Shown: positions 40,720 through 51,595 of the stretch, piece after piece
Numbering within the stretch: position 1 is the stretch's first letter
Layout of the letters: each line of letters opens with the position of its first letter
Origin: Viola odorata
Lineage: Eukaryota; Streptophyta; Magnoliopsida; Malpighiales; Violaceae
Length of the DNA stretch: 64,000 nucleotides
Assembly: GCA_963691705.1 (NCBI GenBank)
Contig: OY829538.1
Span: 20,114,443 to 20,178,442, forward strand
Reading direction: 5' to 3'
Position numbers and translations under genes: made by a program
Notes under the pieces: model-generated
Database searches by the model: none
Told to the model about the DNA's origin: nothing
Seen by the model: only the letters and a program-made list of their open reading frames with translations

Positions 40720-42558
40720 ATGACTGAACCGGCCAAGACCGATGAAGCACTAATGGCTAGAATCGCAGAGTTAGAGGAGCAAGTTAGGATCACTACAGAA
40801 AGAGCCACCAGGGCCGAAAAGGAAAGAGATGAAGTTGTCACCGAAGTGCCACCGGGTTTTGATCCCCCTCACATAAGAGGATCTCCCTCGTCGCTCACCG
40901 TCGCAGGACCTTCCGTACTCCCACCACTTTCTGGCCCCCCGGGCCATTGGAGATGGGATAATCCCTTCACTGTACCCACCCCTGCAAATCCTACAGTTAA
41001 GGCGGGTGAAGAGATCTCCCTGTCACTTCAGCACCTTTCAATCAACCCTGCTGTGAACCCCAGCAAGAGCCAGACCCACCTAGAGAACCTGTATCTCCCT
41101 CCTATTCCCCCGAGCACGGTTCTCGGACCTATGGGAACTCAGCTCCTCACTTTCAACTCAGCACAACCCCAGTTCTCCTCAGAACCAATGCTACCCTTCG
41201 ATTCTAATCCCATCGGGGCTGAGCCACGAAAAAAGGACAGACTGAATCTGCTCGAGGAAAGACTCAGAGCAATCGAAGGGGCCGATCCCTTCGATCCCAC
41301 AGGTCTCGCCGATATGTGCATGGTCCTCGGGATCGTCATACCTTCGAAGTACAAGATCCCCGACTTTGAAAAGTATACTGGGATAGAGTGCCCAAAGACC
41401 CACCTTAGAGCATATTGCAACAAGATGGCAGAGATGATCCACAATGAACCGTTGTTGATCCATCTATTCCAAGAAAGCTTGACCAAGCACGCCCTAACCT
41501 GGTACATGGGTCTAGATAGGGTCAGGATCAGGACGTGGAGAGACCTGTCTGATGCCTTCTACCGACAATATAAATTCAACATGAAGGTGGCTCCCGACCG
41601 CGCCGACCTGCAAAATCTGGAAAAGGAAATCGGCGAGTCCGTGAAGATCTATGCTCAGAGATGGAGAGAGTTGGCTTCCAGAATCTCTCCTCCTTTAAAC
41701 GACAAGGAACTATTGTCAATTTTCTTGCACACCTTCAAGGCTCCCTACTACACCTACCTGATCTCGAATCCTTCAAACAACTTCTCCGATATGGTCCTAA
41801 TTGCTGAAAGAGTCGAGCAAGGGATTAAATCCGGACGAATCATGCCTTCGACACTAGAGTCTGCACCCAAGAAAGCGTCCATCATAAAAGGAGATGTTGG
41901 ATTTGTCGCTCCCCAAGCTAATCACGGGCAACCATTTCTACCACCTCCACCTTATCTATCGCCACCGCCCTATCCTTCGCCATCACTATATCAACCCACC
42001 TTCTTTCCTTTTGCCTCACCACTCGTTGCTAATATCGCACCTCAAAACCATATATGTTTCCCACCATCTCCGGCACAAACATCACAACCCATGCAACCCA
42101 AGCCATATAACCCACCAAAAGACCCAAACAACCAAAACACGTCAAACAATCGGTGGAACCGAGAGCCTTTGCCTCCTCTTCCTCTCCCCGCGGGAGAAAT
42201 CTACAAACATCTCTTGGCAGCTGGACAGATCGTACCAGTTCCAGCTCAGCCTCAAATGCCTCCTTACCCGAAAGGGTATGATCTCAACGTAAGATGCGAA
42301 TATCACGCTGGAGCCCCAGGTCACACTCTGGAAAACTGCTTCGCATTCAAAGCAAAAGTCTATAACTTGATCAAAAGTGGATGGGTATCTTTCGAAGGGT
42401 TAGCAAAAGGACCCAACACAAAGCAAGGGGTGAACGCCATCTCAGCAGAAGGAATCAACGATTCTCGCCCTTCAATCAAGGAAGCGCCCAATGAAGAACT
42501 ATTCTTCGCATTAGCTAAAAATGCACACCTACCTTTCCCAGAGAATAATCAGGCCTAG
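40720..42558 (+). CDS. gag: Gag of the Ogre-like element, open frame
   Basis: A 612-residue protein, open throughout. The frame extends upstream to 40561, but those residues look like leader; ATG 40720 (MTEPAKTDEALMARIAELEE) starts a coiled coil (residues 8-35), as in other Tat-type Gags. Residues about 205-375 are a retrotransposon gag domain: IPDFEKYTGIECPKTHL, LLIHLFQESLTKHALTWYMG, YKFNMKVAPDRADLQNL, VKIYAQRWRELASRI and FSDMVLIAERVEQGIKSGRI. A proline-rich segment follows (430-510) and then a C-x2-H-x5-H-x4-C zinc-knuckle variant (from residue 526). It ends at TAG 42556-42558, but the same frame continues to 42924. Gag builds the cytoplasmic virus-like particle. It is the only intact gene of this element, which suggests recent insertion or selection for Gag. 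Confidence 0.85.
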   Translation: MTEPAKTDEALMARIAELEEQVRITTERATRAEKERDEVVTEVPPGFDPPHIRGSPSSLTVAGPSVLPPLSGPPGHWRWDNPFTVPTPANPTVKAGEEISLSLQHLSINPAVNPSKSQTHLENLYLPPIPPSTVLGPMGTQLLTFNSAQPQFSSEPMLPFDSNPIGAEPRKKDRLNLLEERLRAIEGADPFDPTGLADMCMVLGIVIPSKYKIPDFEKYTGIECPKTHLRAYCNKMAEMIHNEPLLIHLFQESLTKHALTWYMGLDRVRIRTWRDLSDAFYRQYKFNMKVAPDRADLQNLEKEIGESVKIYAQRWRELASRISPPLNDKELLSIFLHTFKAPYYTYLISNPSNNFSDMVLIAERVEQGIKSGRIMPSTLESAPKKASIIKGDVGFVAPQANHGQPFLPPPPYLSPPPYPSPSLYQPTFFPFASPLVANIAPQNHICFPPSPAQTSQPMQPKPYNPPKDPNNQNTSNNRWNREPLPPLPLPAGEIYKHLLAAGQIVPVPAQPQMPPYPKGYDLNVRCEYHAGAPGHTLENCFAFKAKVYNLIKSGWVSFEGLAKGPNTKQGVNAISAEGINDSRPSIKEAPNEELFFALAKNAHLPFPENNQA

Positions 42559-42924
42559 TGCTTATTCTGCCAAGGGGAAAGCAAGCACGAAATCCAGGAT
42601 TGCAGACTTTTTCGACAGAAAGTCAAGCAACTTACGACATTCAGGATCATTCAGACCAAAGGAAAAACCCGAGGGGCAATCAATGCCATCGAGGACCATT
42701 CTCCAGCACCGCATTCCTTCGAATATGTGGCCCAAATAGGGGATACTGCCACTTTCCCTTTCGCAGTCGAAACCATCAATGAAAATCCAATCAGGGTATC
42801 AGACCTCCGTATCTGCACTATTGGAGAAGAAGAATCATCGCCTAGTTCAGTCATTTTCGTTAAGAAGTTAGGGGAGTCTGTGCGCAACTGGACCATCACC
42901 ATGCTTCCGGATGTCTCTCCGTAA
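42559..42924 (+). pseudogene. Gag-downstream frame with second zinc knuckle, after in-frame TAG
   Basis: The frame after the gag stop stays open for 121 codons to TAA 42922-42924. It starts at once with CLFCQGESKHEIQDC, a C-x2-C-x5-H-x4-C zinc-knuckle-like motif, then reads GAINAIEDHS and ends DVSP. In Ogre elements gag and protease are joined or separated by a stop. Either the TAG is a mutation or it is read through. The protease catalytic triplet that should follow is not present. Confidence 0.55.
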
Positions 42925-43054
42925 TTTCTCCTTTTGAAAAATATATATGTTTTTGGCAACATTTTTGTAGGGACCCATGTTCCCTTTTTGTTAAAAATCA
43001 ATATGTATGCAAGTTTTCATTTTATGCATCTCTTTTTTTCGCACTTTTAATTTC

Positions 43055-43961
43055 AGGATGAGTGTTAGTTCGGATTGTCTTGATAAAACCTATGTCTTTA
43101 TTAGCGAAGAAATCATCGTTACAACCGAAGACAAGGCTGAGGTCTCCTAAAAACTGGCCCGTTTACTAGAAAAATCAGAAAAGGAAATAACCCCTCATCA
43201 GGAGGAATCGGACGAAGTAAACTTAGGGGGCAAGCAATGAGAGTCAGAAGTTGGTCAAGATCGGAACCACCCTGGATACGACTCTAAGGGAAAGATTGAT
43301 TTCCCTCCTCAAAAGACTACTCCAACGCATTCGCATGGTCGTACGCCGATATGCCAGGTCTTGATCCTGGGATAGTCAAGCATCGTATCCTATTGAAACC
43401 TGAGTTTAAACCTGTCAAACAAAAGCTTGAAGAAAATCATCCAAAAATGGTAGTCACTCACAGAGATTGGCATGACATGCTTTCTTTCACACTGCATGCT
43501 TACCGGATAGCAATCCGTACATCCCCAGGGGGCAACTCCCTACTCATTAGTTTACGGCATGGAAGCTGTAATTCCTCTTGAGGTAGAAATCCCTTCTCTT
43601 AGAATCCTGGCAGAGTCTGAAGTGGAAGAGTCAGATTGGGCAAGAGTGAGGTACGAGCAAGCTGAACCTCCTTCCCGAAAAGTGTTTGGCCGCTATTTGC
43701 CATGCACAATTATATCAGCAAAGAATGGCCAATGCTTACAACAAGAAAGGGCGACCTTGCAAGTTCGAGACTGGGGATTTAGTGCTGAAGAAGTTTCTCC
43801 CTCATCAGGAGGCTAGTCAAGGAAAATGGGCCCCAAGGTACGAGGGGTCGTATCTGGTCAAAAGTGCATTCTCAGGGGGTGCCCTAATGCTAACCAGCAT
43901 GGATGGAGACGATCTCCTAAGACCGGTAAACGCCGATATGGTCAAGATATACTTCTCCTGA
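43055..43961 (+). pseudogene. Pol relic: RT start fused to integrase end
   Basis: In changing frames the segment reads RT N-terminal words (TTLDTTLRERLISLLK, then ADMPGLDPGIVKHRILL and PEFKPVKQKL), then jumps at about 43435 directly to integrase C-terminal words (KMVVTHRDWHDML, TLHAYRIAIRTSPGG, MEAVIPLEVEIPSLRILAES). A frame change near 43690 leads to AAICHAQLYQQRMANAYN, KWAPRYEGSYLVKSAFSGG and NADMVKIYFS with stop 43959-43961. All RT catalytic, RNase H and integrase core motifs are missing. It is a deletion derivative of pol. Confidence 0.75.
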
Positions 43962-45177
43962 AAGCGTCACGAACTGAGCGTTCTGCCAGACTAAGGACAT
44001 AGGGGTTTTATCATGACAATCTGGCACAAACATTTGTCCTGAAATTAATAAAACATGTTTTTTCAGGAGATGCTCATTATTTTAAAATCTTGTTATCCTT
44101 TTTCTTTAACTTGTGAGATGACCAAAGGAGGCATGGCCTGGATGGCTCCCCAGGAGTAGCTCGGGACGTAAGACGCGTCACTTAGACTAACGCCACTAAT
44201 CAATCTTCAGTTTTGCAGGGACATAAGGTCTCACGCCTCAGCTCGTCATCACGATAGAACCAGAGAGTTTCGCTCGTAGGGGCTGTTGAATTGCCGCAAC
44301 CGGCCACCTTCAAGAGCGAATCAGGAAAGATTTTAAGACAAACCATCACCATCTAAAGCGAAATTTCTTTTCCCCGCAGTACTACCAGCACAACCGGCAT
44401 CGCAAACAACCGGTCTCAAAGGACTAAATGCTGGACCAACATCGCAAAGCCCACCCTACGCCAGCCGAGCTGTCAGAACACTAGCAACGTCGGCTCCCAT
44501 CTCCGTTCACCTATTCGGAGGAGCTCATCACCAAAACGCCATGGTCGCCCAGCACACCCTTGCAACTCCTGGAAAAAGCACGACAAAAAGTTGTCCCCCT
44601 AGAACTACCATCAACATACTCAATGCGGTCTTGTTCAAGCAGTATCCCAACCTCCGCACCATGATCAACACGGTGAAGATCAATCCTTTAATTGAGGGAC
44701 AGCCAGGCTGCAAGTGTCACCCACGCCAAGGCAAGAGCTACGACAAAGCATCTAACAACAAAGCCATCATCAACCAACATCCGACACAAGTCACACTCAG
44801 TGGCCAATGGATTGCCCGTCCAAAAGGGAGAGCTTAAAACTTATCAATCACGTAAGCACCCTCGAAAAGCCGAGTTAAAGGAAGGGAGAATCCCTGAACT
44901 TATCTCAGTTTTGTTTTCAAAATAATTTCCCTTTCTGTTTTCCCCTCTGCATCTCACAGGGACGGGAAGCATCTCGCTGTCATCCGCATGGAGCTCGTAG
45001 AAGACGCCCGCGCAGCCCCGCTGCGCAGTTCAGGGGAGTCCCTCTTTCTTTTCCCTTTATTTAAATTTGTTTTTATTCCTGCTCGCTTTGTTAGCTTTAA
45101 GTCGAGTACGGTCGTCTAGCCCACTGGGGGGCAACCTTAGGTTCTCGTTAGACCCTTGCAAATAAGTCATCCCCCAC

Positions 45178-45540
45178 ATCTAGCAATCAAAACATCTAGC
45201 AATCAAAGCGTCTAGCAATTAAACGTCTCACAATCAAACATTCTAGCAATCAAACATCTAGCAATCAAATGTTTAGCAATCAAACCATCTGGCAATCAAA
45301 CATCTAGCAATCAAATGTTTAGCAATCAAACCATCTGGCAATCAAACATCTAGCAATCAAATGTCCAGCAATCAAACATCTAGCAATCAAATGTCCAGCA
45401 ATCAAACCATTTGGCAATCAAACGTCCAGCAATCAAACCATCTAGCAATCAAACATCTAGCAATCAAATATCTAGCAATCAAACATCCAGCAATCAAACG
45501 TCTAGCAATCAAACCCTCTAGCAATCGAACCACCAATCCG
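45178..45540. repeat. 15-bp minisatellite (ATCTAGCAATCAAAC)
   Basis: About 23 units of ATCTAGCAATCAAAC with variants in the first bases (GTCTAGC, GTTTAGC, ATCTGGC, GTCCAGC). Units are directly contiguous, so this is not a spaced array. Confidence 0.85.
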
Positions 45541-46394
45541 TCAAAAATCAAAAATCAATCAAAAATCCCTCTTTAGCCCGGCTCAAACAAAAGCATACTA
45601 CTCTCATAAGCATTTTCATGCATCGCATAGGTTAGGAATATTTAATCCCTTTGTTAACTCCAGCATCTATCCAAATTACGTGCTATGCATGATATTACCT
45701 GTTTGCTCTTATATCCGCGGTTTGCTCCGACGTAAGCAGTCATAGACAAATCCCGGTAAGCATCTTTGAGCCATCACGCCTTATCCTTCATGAGTGTAAG
45801 AGCCTGACTAGGTACTAGTTGAGTTCGCATAATATCCAGGGTACATGCACCATTAGACATGGGATAGCTATAAAATGACGTGGGACTTTTACGATTTTCT
45901 CCACTTTTTTCGTTTCTTCCCTCTTTCCACCATATATGTCATCACTCCCCCAAACCGTCAATATCACTCATACCCCGGGAGCCAAAGAGCAGTTTCAGCT
46001 AAAATTCCCAGCCGGAAGTAAAAGCACGGCAAGTTCAAGTTCACGACGAAGGAGACGGAAAAGGTCACCAGGAGATCGCTAAGGACTATCACCGAAGAAG
46101 CAGCAACGACGAAGGCCGAGGCCTCAAGACAAAAGGGGAAGAGATCAAGATGAAGGTTGTGCTTGCTCTGCTCTGTTGCATTTCAAATCAAATCAAAAAA
46201 GGGGAGGGATATATAAATAAATTAAAAAAATTAAAAAAAATTAAAAAAAAATTAAAAAAAAAGGGGAAAATGAGAGGAAAAAAAGAAAAAAAAGAGAGGG
46301 AAAAAAGGAAAAGAAAAGAAAAGAAAGAAAATGCTCAGAGACCTTCGAAGAATACAAACAATCGAAGAGCCAAAGCAATCACAGCCCGGGGACA

Positions 46395-46590
46395 ACTCAA
46401 TTCGAGAAATCTCGAAGAAAACTTTCCCCAGTAAACTCGAGTAAAAAGGCCCAAGGCCAGCTCGAGAAATCTCAAAGCATCCTTCCCAAGTAAAGTCAAG
46501 CAAAAGAGGCCCAAGGCCAACTCAAGAAACCTCAAAGCAAGCATCCCTAGTGAGAACCCGAGAAGAGAAAGGGGCCCTAGGCCAACTCAA
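46395..46590. repeat. About 65-bp minisatellite
   Basis: Three to four units containing GGCCCAAGGCCA, then CTCGAGAAATCTC or CTCAAGAAACCTC, then AAAGCATCC...AGTAAA. Confidence 0.65.
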
Positions 46591-47099
46591 GTAGTGAGTC
46601 GCAAAAGGAACAGCAACGACGCTCCCCAATGAAGACTCAAGAAAAGGGCCCCTGGCCACACAGAAAGCACCCCCAGCAAGGATCCCAGAGCTCACGCACT
46701 CTGTCAAGCAAGCATCCCCGGCAAAAAGTGAAAGAGCTCGCACACCCCGCCCTCATCAGGGCCAATCAGCAAAGCATCACTCATCAAAAGCCTTCCAACT
46801 CCCAAGCAAAGCAATCTTTTCCAAAACAAACTCCTTTCCGGACAATTCACGTCCTTTCATTCTTTTCCGTAAAAGTCCCATCGATTATTAGAACGCCCAT
46901 GCATGTGCATCTTCATTCGAAGTCTATTCACTCGGATTGACATTGCGAACTGTAAATTATGTATCATGTTAGTTGCATCTTTATGAGTGTAAAACACTTA
47001 GCCTTGTTTCGGAGCGTGAGTGCAAACACTAATATCAGGTGAGGACTGCTTACGGCTGTAAATCGTGGGAAAGTCTTGTCCTTGGGGTCGTTACCTCTT

Positions 47100-47214
47100 G
47101 AGCAGGACGCAGACGCATTCTAGGTTCGTATCAAGGACGCAGACGCATTCTAGGTTCGTATCAAGGCCGCTAGCATTAGCATTCTAGGTTCGTATCAAGG
47201 CCGCTAGCATTAGC
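47100..47214. repeat. 33-35 bp direct repeats
   Basis: GCATTCTAGGTTCGTATCAA occurs three times, first with GGACGCAGAC and then with GGCCGCTAGCATTA between copies. Confidence 0.7.
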
Positions 47215-47890
47215 ATTCTTCTCCTCCTAGAGTGACAGCACTTAGTTTTCAGCATTAGCATTCTTCTCCTCCTAGAGTGACAGCACTTAGTTTTCAGCCT
47301 TAGCATTCTTCTCCTTCTAGAGTGACAACACTTAGTTTTCAGCCTTAGCATTCTTCTCCTCCTAGAGTGACAACACTTAGTTTTCAGCCTTAGCATTCTT
47401 CTCCTCCTAGAGTGACAGCACTTAGTTTTCAGCATTAGCATTCTTCTCCTCCTAGAGTGACAGCACTTAGTTTTCAGCCTTAGCATTCACCTCCTCCTAG
47501 AGTGACAGCACTTAGTTTTCAGCCTTAGCATTCTTCTCCTCCTAGAGTGACCTTAGTTTAATTTCCGCATCTCGCGCCTTTTCCTACGGGAATCGACGTT
47601 GTTTAAATTTTCAGCCCTAGCATTCACCTCCTCCTAGAGTGACAGTAGTTAGTTTTCAGCCTTAGCATTTCTCCTTCTCCCAAAGTGACATTATAGTTTA
47701 GTTTTCAGCATCAAGCATTTCTTCTCCTCCCAGAGTAATAGCATAGCGTAGTCTTACCTTTTTTAGCCCTAGCATTTCTTCCCCTCTCAGAGTGACCTCC
47801 TTCACATAATTCTACATTTCTGCATAATTATTTCCTCCTCTTAGAGTGACATCATTAGGACAAATCATTCATACTTCTGCGAATCGCGCG
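47196..47890. repeat. 45-bp minisatellite, decaying to the right
   Basis: Units of TAGCATTCTTCTCCTCCTAG followed by AGTGACAGCACTTAG and TTTTCAGC repeat seven to eight times with few changes (47196-47555), then as diverged units to about 47890. Confidence 0.85.
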
Positions 47891-48057
47891 TTATCCTCCC
47901 TAGGCAATGTCTGTTGCATGTTAGACCCCCCAGTGGAGCTGTCATTTACATTCTCGTAAAATCACTTTCCGTCCTCGGTAGAGTGGTTATCATTTTCATT
48001 TTCTGCAACTTATGTTTCTCTCGATACCCGAATAGAGCTAAGCTTATATCTTTGCAG

Positions 48058-48215
48058 GATCAACAACCTATCTCCTCCCAGAGCGACAACAATTTCCTTC
48101 TCCCAGAGCGACATCAAACAACCACCTTTTATCCCCAGTGACAGCATCAATCAACTACCTCCTCCCAGAGCGACATCAAGCAACTACCACCTCCCAGAGC
48201 GACATGATCACTGTA
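48058..48215. repeat. Short CTCCCAGAGCGACA repeats
   Basis: Five copies of CTCCCAGAGCGACA, spaced 20-40 bp, related to the AGAGTGACA core of the 45-bp minisatellite. Confidence 0.65.
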
Positions 48216-48306
48216 AGTTTGAGGTAAGACCTGCCGTGTCGCCAAAATTCAGATATCTAGGGGCAACTATCTTTACTGCTTATCAAATACTTCGATAAGA
48301 CAGTAA

Positions 48307-48318
48307 AGAGGGGGCAAC
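48307..48318 (+). promoter_or_regulatory. Polypurine tract of the Ogre-like element
   Basis: AGAGGGGGCAAC directly precedes the TG of the 3' LTR at 48319. Confidence 0.7.
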
Positions 48319-51057
48319 TGTTGATACCCGAATTTTGAGGCCATTTTTATTTAATTTTAGCATTTCTGTTATTTAGTTAATTTACTGTCATTTTCAGTTG
48401 ATTTAATGTCGCTAGCATTCTTAGGTGTTTCGTTGCATTTTAGCATCATCGTTAGCATCGTCAGCTTTCGAAATCACATTTTTAATTTTTCGGCACATAT
48501 TTTTATTATTATTTTTAGCCTTAAAAACCATATTTTTGACTATCCGGCAGTCGTTTGCTAGTTTTTTCTTCGTTTTAGGCCATCACCTGAATTTTAGGAT
48601 TTTTAATATTTTAGCGCATTTTTTAGTATTTTTTTTATTTTATTATTATTTTTATTCGAGCTTTTATTGGACCCGATTAAGTCCGCTCGGACAATAGCTT
48701 GACTTTAAAATGTTTTCCATCAACTAGTTGCTAGATTTTTTTCTGGTCGCAACGGTCTACAGCGATTCGTGTAATTTTCGGCGTAACGTTATTATTTTTC
48801 CGTTCAAACGTTTCACATTTTTGAACGCGAAAATAAACACGTTAAACGAGAAATTCTCGTCATTCGCTGTAGAAGGTTAAACCCGTCATATTTTTCTCTA
48901 CGCGTCGGTACCTTCGGCTCTGAAAGTCAGAACGTTTGGTCGCAGGAACCGGCTCGAGGCCATTTAAATCAGATAAAAGGCCATTTGATCATGGCCATTG
49001 ATCTGGTCAACCAAGGAAAGTCAACCAAATCAATGACCCTTGAATTAATGTGCATAATGCACATGCACAGTGCACGCACGAGGAAGGCAACGGAAGTCCT
49101 CGCCCGAGTCACCTGCTCCCATCGCGTCCTAGCCCCCTAGCCCTCCGCCATCATCACGGCTCCCCTACCCCAGCCAGCGCACACCCCCGGCCACCACGCG
49201 CAGCTCCTTCGGCCGGCCATCCACGCGTTCTTCAGCTATAAATAGCCACGGCCCCTCAACGTAAAAAGGGTCCGAAATTTTTCAATAAAAACCACACTGC
49301 CCATCCCCATTTTCCTGCCCGGTTCACGCACCCTCACTCCCGTTCCTCCGTTCGCACGCAGCAGCGGCAGCACTGTAAGCATTCTTTCCCTTGTTTTCCT
49401 TTTAAAATTTCGTTTAACACATTAGTTAATTAATTAAGCCTTAAAACTTGCTGCAAGCCCTTGGTTTTCAACTTAATTTCCCCATACTAACTTTAGTTTA
49501 AATTATCGTGGCTTAGTTTAATTGTTTCGTCAATTAACGTAAATATGCATTGCTTCTTTTCCTTCAAAAATCTTGCTGTTTTCATGTCCATTTTCTTGTT
49601 GTGATTGTTTGTTTGTACTGCTGGAGGGGAGAGGAGTCGTTTGGGCGAAGAACCAGGCGAATCGGATGCCTGGTTCATCACCTTCGTCGCCGGCAGTGGC
49701 GCCGACGATGGGAGGTTGAAGAAGCTGTTGATCGGGCCGCATGGCCTTCGCGCAAAGAAATAAAGGAAAGGTGATGGGCTTGGCCCATCACCATTAAAAT
49801 TAATTCCCTTGGGCCAGGAATTGTTCCTGTCCCATTTCTCCAAACTTCCAAGCTGGGCCCAGCCCATTTATATTTTTCCGAGCCTTCGAGTCGTCATTTT
49901 TTTACGTAAAATGCTAACATGCTTCGTATGATTATTATTTGTGATATGTGTTATTTTTCCTATATTTTTATACATGAATTGTTTAGTTCACTTTTTTGTA
50001 AAATATTTCGTATGCTTATTTTTGCATCAAGTTGTTTATCGAATTGTTTTTTTGTACGTGAATTGCTCATTTCTTATCGTGATATTTATTTTCATGTTAT
50101 CTAACTTCAGTCATTTATATTCGGCAATTTAAATTCAGTTATCTATTTTACCGCCTACATGGTCGGTCGCATTTTAATTCTCGTAAATATTCAACTGCTT
50201 TAATTTTTCGCAAAACTGCTGGAAATCCTTCCGCAAATTATCAACTGTTTACTTTTCCGTACTTTACTTTTCCGCACTTTAAATTTCAGCAATTTACTTT
50301 CGGCAATTTAAATTCAATACCGCCTACATGGTCGGTCGCATTTCAATTTTCGTAAATATTCAACTACTTTAGTTTTTCGCAAACTGCTGGAAATCCTTCC
50401 GCAAATTATCAACTGTTTAATTTTCCGCACTTTAATTTTCCGCACTTTACTTTTACGCACTTTACTCTTCTGCACTTTAATTTTCCGCAATTTACTTTCG
50501 GCAATTTAAATTCAATACCGCCTATATGGTCGGTCGCATTTTAATTCTCGTAAATATCAACTGCTTTAATTTCTCGCAAACTGCTGGAAATTCTTCCGCA
50601 AATATCCACTGTTTATTTTCCGCAAATATCAACTGTTTATTTTCTACAAATATCCAACTGCTCATTTCTGCATTATCAACTTGTTTTATTTTCTGCCAAT
50701 CATCAACTGCTTTAATTCCCTATAAATCGTCAACCACATTTAATTTTTTTCGCACTTATCAAAACAACATTTAAATTCTCGCATGCTTAAAATCAATCAT
50801 TTTTCGCATGCAATCACACAACATTTAAATTCTCGCATGCTTAAAATCAATCATTTTTCGCATGCAATCACGTTAGCATTTAAATTCTCGCATGCTTAAA
50901 ATCAATCATTTTTCGCATGCAATCAACGTAACATTTAAATTCTCGCATGCTTAAAATCAATCATTTTTCGCATGCAATCAACGTAGCATTTAAATTCTCA
51001 TATGCGTAAAATCAATCATTTTTCGCATGCAACCAACCCAGCATTTAAATTTTCGTA
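48319..51057 (+). repeat. 3' LTR of the Ogre-like element, truncated
   Basis: It matches the first 2.75 kb of the 5' LTR (35441-38187) with few differences and stops inside the 52-bp array at TTTTCGTATG. The last 1.07 kb of the LTR is missing, joined directly to Athila-like internal DNA. Confidence 0.85.
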
Positions 51058-51557
51058 TGATCTTGAATTTCTTAGAAAGAAAAATAAATGTTGAAAAGAA
51101 AAGGCAGTATGCCCAAGAAAAAGAAGAAGAAAAAAGTAAGTGAAAAGAAGTTATGCAGCAAGCAAAGAAAAGAAAAGAAAGCTTGTTGTGATTATGTGCT
51201 GCATTTTAAATTCCTGCAATTGCATGATTGTTTGAGAAGCTGCATGAAAGTCAGCAGTCTGTGCAGCTAGGGAATAATGGGAGGACAATTAATTTTGTAA
51301 TCAAACTATTTTGTTCCCGTTGCATAATTCTACCGTAGAGCACCTGATCATGGAACTATATGGATGTAGGATGTTTGGGGTACTGGTTAGGCCATGATAA
51401 TACGAGATGGAGTTATGGATTGAAGTGGCCGAGAATTCTGTGATGAGCCAGATGCTTTGAAACAAATACTTTCTGGTTTTTTATTTCTTCTTTGTATCTT
51501 GTTTTGTTATCGAGTCAGTATGCTTGGGGGAAAGCATAGTTTAAGTGTAGGGGAATT
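51058..51557 (+). other. Athila-like internal 3' spacer and PPT
   Basis: Non-coding remainder of the Athila-like element between the Ogre 3' LTR and its own 3' LTR. It ends in TTAAGTGTAGGGGAATT, the PPT before TGATTGAGC. Confidence 0.65.
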
Positions 51558-51595
51558 TGATTGAGCATTAATTTCTTATACTTTTTGATGGGTGT

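Larger units (their letters stand above)
43962..48318 (+). other. 3' non-coding region of the Ogre-like element
   Basis: 4.4 kb without a gene. It contains several unrelated minisatellites (listed separately), an A-rich tract (46190-46330), and the PPT AAGAGGGGGCAAC just before the 3' LTR. Small frames here are low-complexity or repeat translations. Confidence 0.6.
35441..51057 (+). mobile_element. Ogre-like (Tat lineage) element with 3.8-kb LTRs, internally deleted
   Basis: 5' LTR 35441-39260, PBS 39261-39283, gag 40720-42558, a fused RT-start/integrase-end relic (43055-43961), a 4.4-kb minisatellite-rich 3' region, PPT 48307-48318, and a 3' LTR truncated at 51057. Gag sequence, LTR size and the TGGCGAC leader identify the Tat/Ogre lineage. 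Protease, most of RT, RNase H and most of integrase are gone, so it depends on helpers. It sits in the Athila-like internal region. A right-hand target duplication cannot be tested because the 3' LTR end is deleted. Confidence 0.85.

Noticed and set aside
41139..41507. Minus-strand frames opposite gag
   Set aside because: Shadows of the gag coding frame, which carries the recognised domain.
45178..45540. CRISPR-like array
   Set aside because: Units are 15 bp and contiguous with no spacers, in a plant retrotransposon; it is a minisatellite.
46150..46434. Lysine-rich 94-residue frame
   Set aside because: Product of an A-rich tract in the Ogre 3' region; no domain or gene signals.
47184..47486. 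Arginine/cysteine-rich repeat protein on the minus strand
   Set aside because: The 15-residue repeats are the translation of the 45-bp minisatellite, whose length is a multiple of three.
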